Assembly (NCBI GenBank): GCA_949752735.1
Contig: OX457039.1
Coordinates: 51,190,562-51,254,561, forward strand
Reading direction: 5' to 3'
Origin: Lumbricus terrestris
Lineage: Eukaryota; Annelida; Clitellata; Crassiclitellata; Lumbricidae
DNA: 64,000 nt
The notes under the pieces were generated by a model that saw nothing but the letters and a program-made list of their open reading frames with translations, did no database searches and was not told the origin of the DNA. The translations under genes and the position numbers were made by a program. Position 1 is the stretch's first letter; the number at the start of each line of letters is the position of its first letter. Below, one piece after another: positions 60,401-64,000 of the stretch.

Positions 60401-60462
60401 TCTTGTTCGTTTTTTCTCCAGTGACTTACTGTTGAGACCGATTTTTGTGTGTATGTTTGTAG
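60401..60462 (+). promoter_or_regulatory. mbl: Tandem 3' splice sites before the second coding exon
   Basis: The acceptor used by the conserved reading frame is GTTTGTAG at 60461-60462, with a U/G-rich tract before it. A second AG with a better pyrimidine tract (GTTTTTTCTCCAG) ends at 60421. Using it would add 41 nt that begin with TGA, giving an immediate stop after Lys71. A plausible branch point CTTAC lies between the two, with its A near 60428. Confidence 0.7.
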
Positions 60463-60615
60463 GGCAAGTGCCAGCGTCACGATCCGCCATGCAAATACCT
60501 GCACCCTCCACAACATCTAAAAGAGCAGCTACTGCAAAATGGTCGCCACAATTTGATCCTGAAACATCTCCAGATGCAGGTTCTGATGAACGGGATGCAC
60601 AATATCTACCCTGTG
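60463..60615 (+). CDS. mbl: Muscleblind, second coding exon (rest of zinc finger 2)
   Basis: 153 nt, 51 codons, phase 0 at both ends, encoding residues 72-122. It begins GKCQRHDPPCKYLHPPQHLK and continues EQLLQNGRHNLILKHLQMQ. With C66 from the previous exon it completes finger 2 as C66-x7-C74-x6-C81-x3-H85. The x6 spacing includes the DPP insertion typical of invertebrate muscleblind; vertebrate MBNL has x4 here. The segment KYLHPPQHLK...NGR is the family signature after finger 2. The exon ends CCTGTG|GTAAGAA, a strong donor at 60616. The 246-codon frame covering this area in another register is spurious. Confidence 0.97.
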
Positions 60616-60734
60616 GTAAGAATCGGACAATTTTGTATTTGTCCTTATTATGCCCTGGAAGTGATAAAAACTCTCTCTGTCCCTCTCACACTCTTTGTGT
60701 GTCTCTCCCTGTCTCTCTCGTGCTGTTTTCGCTC

Positions 60735-60968
<234 letters not shown>

Positions 60969-61962
60969 CCGCCATGCATGCCTTACACAGCACTTCCCTG
61001 CCTGATGAAATCTCAACCCAGTTAACGACTTTACTCTTTACCCTATGGTAAGGAATCCAGTCCCTTAATCTCCTGTCTGCTATTTCAGTTAGTGCTTGCC
61101 CTTAGCCTAAAAATAGTTTGCTCCCATCAACTTTAGACTGGATTTATGACATTCGGTGCCTGGAAAGACAGGACTCTGCCCATGAGGGTTGATAAACTTT
61201 ATTCCATCATTATTCCTGTGAAGACAGCTTTATGCATTGATGCTTGGTCTAATTTAACTTCACAGTCTCAGCATATTTGATCAGTAGTAAATCTGTTTAT
61301 CTTATAATTAAGATAATAAAACACCAGTGTATTTTGAAACATGTGGGTAAATTTATAACCTGTCTGTAATTAAGAGGCTTAACTTGGTTGTGTAATAGAA
61401 TGAATTAGACAGAAAGTAAAGAACTGCATTTAGCAAATCAAGATAAGCAACATTATATTCCTCGTTCACATCAGTATTATTCTGTTCTTGGCTTGATTAA
61501 TTCAATTTAATCTGCTGAACTTGACAGAAACCTCTGACAAATGAGCCACAATGGATGTATTAATATATAACTGATAATAATTATCCAAAAGTTAACAAGT
61601 TTTGACCGTTGACTCGTGATGATATTATATCAGTCGTAGTTGCTGGAGTATCACTGATTGTGTGCGGTCAAAGTACTTAATGACAGGCGGTTGAAGAAAC
61701 TACAGTTGAGAGGTGTTCTTGAGATTTAAATAAATGGTGTTAAATTACAAAGTAAAGCAATTTCTTCATCGGTCTCAGAGAGGGCTAAAGAGCACTTGAC
61801 TGATACACCATCATTGAAAGATTCAAGTGGGTGTAGGCATACTGGTTGGTGATGAGAACTCAGAAAACTCCCACTCTGTTTTTCTTCTCTATGTTATGTT
61901 CATGAACCAAGCATTCATATGTTTTTACTTTTATATGACTGAAAAATATGAAAATTTTTCCA

Positions 61963-62100
61963 TCCAGTCGTAATCGTAATCCCCAAATTTCTAAAGCGCC
62001 ACTCGAAAGCCAAGCGCAGGGCACCAGCTTATTCACGTTGAGTCGAAAGGGTTGTCCGTAAGAATAGTCCATGGTGGTCCGGGTCGAGTCCAAAATGAGT
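61963..62100 (+). repeat. Dispersed repeat, family B copy 4
   Basis: AATTTCTAAAGCGCCACTCG, AAAGCCAAGCGCAGGGCACC, AGCTTATTCACGTTGAGTCG and AAAGGGTTGTCC match the other copies, best the minus-strand copy at 12120-12330. This copy is closest to an apparent consensus. Confidence 0.7.
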
Positions 62101-62404
62101 ACTGCAGTACCCCTACAGTATTCTAACGTATACATTGCTGGGGCAATTTCTAACCTCATTGTAATACTTTACATACGAGGTCTTTATGTTGAACTAGGTT
62201 AAAAGTCTTCCTCCCCTTAAAAAAATTAACATCCCAATGAGTATGGTTTCAGCATTAGCATGGTCATGCCCCATTTCACTTAGCGCTGGAATTGCAATTT
62301 TCAGGCAATTGTTATAGCAGTAATTAGAGACCATGTTCCTGCAATATAAGATTGGCAATAACGGACATCTGATCCCAGAGGAGCCCATCATTCAGCTCAT
62401 TCAT

Positions 62405-62535
62405 TGAGGAGGAGGAGGAGGGGTTCTATACAAACTAGAATACAGGTTGTTTGCATATTAATTATCATCATTGTCCAAGTTTACCTTAATTTTCTGCTGC
62501 AAAACAAGGTGATCAAACCCCAGCCCCCCCCCCCC
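62405..62535. repeat. Short (GGA)n and poly-C runs
   Basis: GAGGAGGAGGAGGAGG at 62405-62420, and a C-rich run broken by AG at 62520-62535. Confidence 0.85.
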
Positions 62536-63866
62536 ACACTGGGAGTTGAAATTAAAAATAATCCAAGAATCTATGTAGATTGACACAATGACCGATAAGA
62601 ACTGCAACGAAAGTGGCATTTAATCGTGGCATAAAGCACCGTTTGTGGGTCACGCAGGTGGCACATTGAAAAAGAGCAAATATCAGGAAGCCTCTTTCTG
62701 AATGTACTCTGTCCCACATCATTGTCACAGTAGACAAGATAAAAGCGTATGAAATGAAATCAGAATTTGATTCATTATGCCGAATTACTATAAAAATAGT
62801 TGTTTTAACAGAGTATAAGTTTGACCATAATCTGTGGAAATGCACATATTTTCACAACCCTCAATGAACTGAAATCAATGGGTCAGAGTGCATTCAGTTA
62901 CATCGACAAGCTGATTTTCTTCAGTTTATCACTGGAGGTCATAGGAAACCCATATGCAAACCGATTCTACTTCTACCAATGTCCAAATCTCTGCGATCTT
63001 CTTCAGCAAGCTGCTGCTGCGTGCATTGATTTGTAAGCGGTTCATTTATGTAGACCGGAGCTGAATTGAATGTGGAGAGAAAGCCATAACTTTCTTACAG
63101 CAAGGACGATGGCATTCCCCATGTGACAAAATGTACATTTGGACAATGATCAGTCAATGCCTGTCATTTTACTCTCACTGAATTCGTTGTGCAATAGAAG
63201 CATCCGGAATTCCTGATGGACAACGACAGTGCTCAAAGACTTAGAATGCTTTGTCCTGTTTCCAGCTTTGTCTGTAAGGAAGAACGCTTCATGGTAGATG
63301 GATTTAGATGTCACTTCAGCATACGATGTCTCCGAGTGATAAATTTATCTAGTCCTGAGATGTTGTTCTCAGCTTCATCAATGTAACGTTTCAGTGTCCT
63401 GTTTTCTCGTCAAGCACAAATTTATTCATTCTGAGATTTTTGGCTCAAAACACATAGCCCCACAGCTTAAGGTATTTTTGGACAACTCAGTAAAAAAATT
63501 GTGCGGAATTTTTTTTAAAGTTTCCCGATCAATTCCTCAATTGCAGTTTACAGTAGGTTGATTAAAAAGTGATAAAATAGAGTCATTAAGCATTATGTCT
63601 GCCAGGTCATCTAAATCTTTCCACGTTTATGATTGCCTACCTAGTTATTTCCCGCAAGTATTATCGTTCTATGTTGCTGAGAGTTAAGTGTTTGAAGTAA
63701 ATTTATATTTAAATTTATTTTTTGCATCAGTTAAATTTACCCCTAACTTAAAAAAAAGCTTTTAACATGTATCCATCCACCAAGATGGGTCGACCATCTT
63801 CAATATTGTATAAGCGTATACAATATACATGCACGTATATACGTGTGTATAATTTTATTTATACAG

Positions 63867-64000
63867 ACCAGGAAACATGTTTCTAAAATGTATTTGAAGG
63901 CAATCCGTTGGAAAACTGATGCTGATAAGGCTTTTACAGCTAGGCAACTGACCGACGAAATGAAACAATTTATATCTGATGGGATTAAGCTGAACTGGAA
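63867..64000 (+). CDS. Possible exon at the right edge (unverified)
   Basis: After an acceptor-like sequence (ATTTTATTTATACAG ending at 63866) the frame is open for 44 codons to the window end, in phase 0, which is compatible with the preceding mbl donor. It reads TRKHVSKMYLKAIRWKTDAD and continues with a charged, ordinary-looking sequence (KAFTARQLTDEMKQFISDG). This does not resemble the Pro/Ala/Gln-rich linker that usually follows the first muscleblind finger pair. It may be an alternative exon, a transposon-derived fragment or chance. Confidence 0.25.

Larger units (their letters stand above)
17431..60462 (+). other. mbl: mbl intron, about 43 kb, phase 0
   Basis: GT at 17431 (AAG|GTATTG) and AG at 60461-60462 bound a 43,032-nt intron that splits zinc finger 2 between its first and second cysteine. 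Joining the flanking exons restores C-x7-C-x6-C-x3-H exactly. The content is mostly AT-rich sequence with transposon fragments, minisatellites and microsatellites, a CpG-rich island at about 35450-36230 and a G-rich cluster at 28450-29575. Stretches where I see nothing to annotate include 17900-18950, 19420-23160, 24960-26340, 30160-31640, 36650-39000, 40110-42770, 45790-49980, 52260-53340 and 55000-57560. Conserved enhancers or cassette exons could hide there. Long first coding introns are usual for muscleblind genes. Confidence 0.9.

Noticed and set aside
62821..63036. 71-codon frame ending in an alanine run, as an mbl exon
   Set aside because: It does not resemble any muscleblind segment and lacks a convincing donor.

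Overview
This is eukaryotic DNA, almost certainly from an invertebrate bilaterian animal. There are no operons, ribosome-binding sites or densely packed genes. The only confident protein-coding sequence is two short, cleanly spliced exons of a muscleblind (mbl/MBNL) gene on the + strand. They encode the first tandem CCCH zinc-finger pair of this RNA-binding splicing regulator. The protein resembles protostome and other invertebrate muscleblind (NKC, VEVQNGRV, DPPCKYLHPPQHLKEQLLQNGR) more than vertebrate MBNL. The sequence does not settle the phylum. AT-rich introns, very many microsatellites and minisatellites, tRNA-derived SINEs and small hAT-like DNA transposons would suit a marine invertebrate.

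Layout. Positions 1-17027 are upstream sequence, either intergenic or a 5'-UTR intron. They hold simple repeats, one 873-bp hAT-like element with a perfect 8-bp target duplication (3550-4422), a SINE (10905-11135), a 29-bp minisatellite (14903-15186) and an error-free 292-bp tandem duplication (16281-16866). A strong 3' splice site at 17026-17027 opens the first visible mbl exon (17028-17430). That exon has a 190-nt leader with a 16-codon uORF and a 213-nt coding part starting in a strong ACCATGG context. An intron of about 43 kb (17431-60462) follows, then the second coding exon (60463-60615). A further intron runs to the window end, with one unverified exon-like open stretch at the right edge (63867-64000).

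The giant intron contains several repeat families: a SINE on the minus strand and one on the plus strand, a 5'-truncated CR1/L2-like LINE 3' end (50062-50487), at least five further small hAT-like elements with CAGGG or CAGTG termini, a long hairpin (51886-52158), an element with GGACAATA-type subterminal repeats (51121-51840), and minisatellites with 20-, 21-, 17-, 18-, about 24- and about 64-bp units. It also has a CpG-rich, TATA-containing promoter-like island (about 35450-36230), a cluster of sense-strand G-quadruplex motifs (28450-29575) and CUG-rich tracts that are potential binding sites for the gene's own product.

The most interesting biology is the structure around the first coding exon. 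It is a zinc-finger exon preceded by a strong acceptor, followed by a very long intron, and flanked by YGCY motifs. This matches the layout of the Drosophila mbl exon that produces the abundant circular RNA circMbl. I found no prokaryotic systems, CRISPR arrays, rRNA genes or convincing stand-alone tRNA genes.
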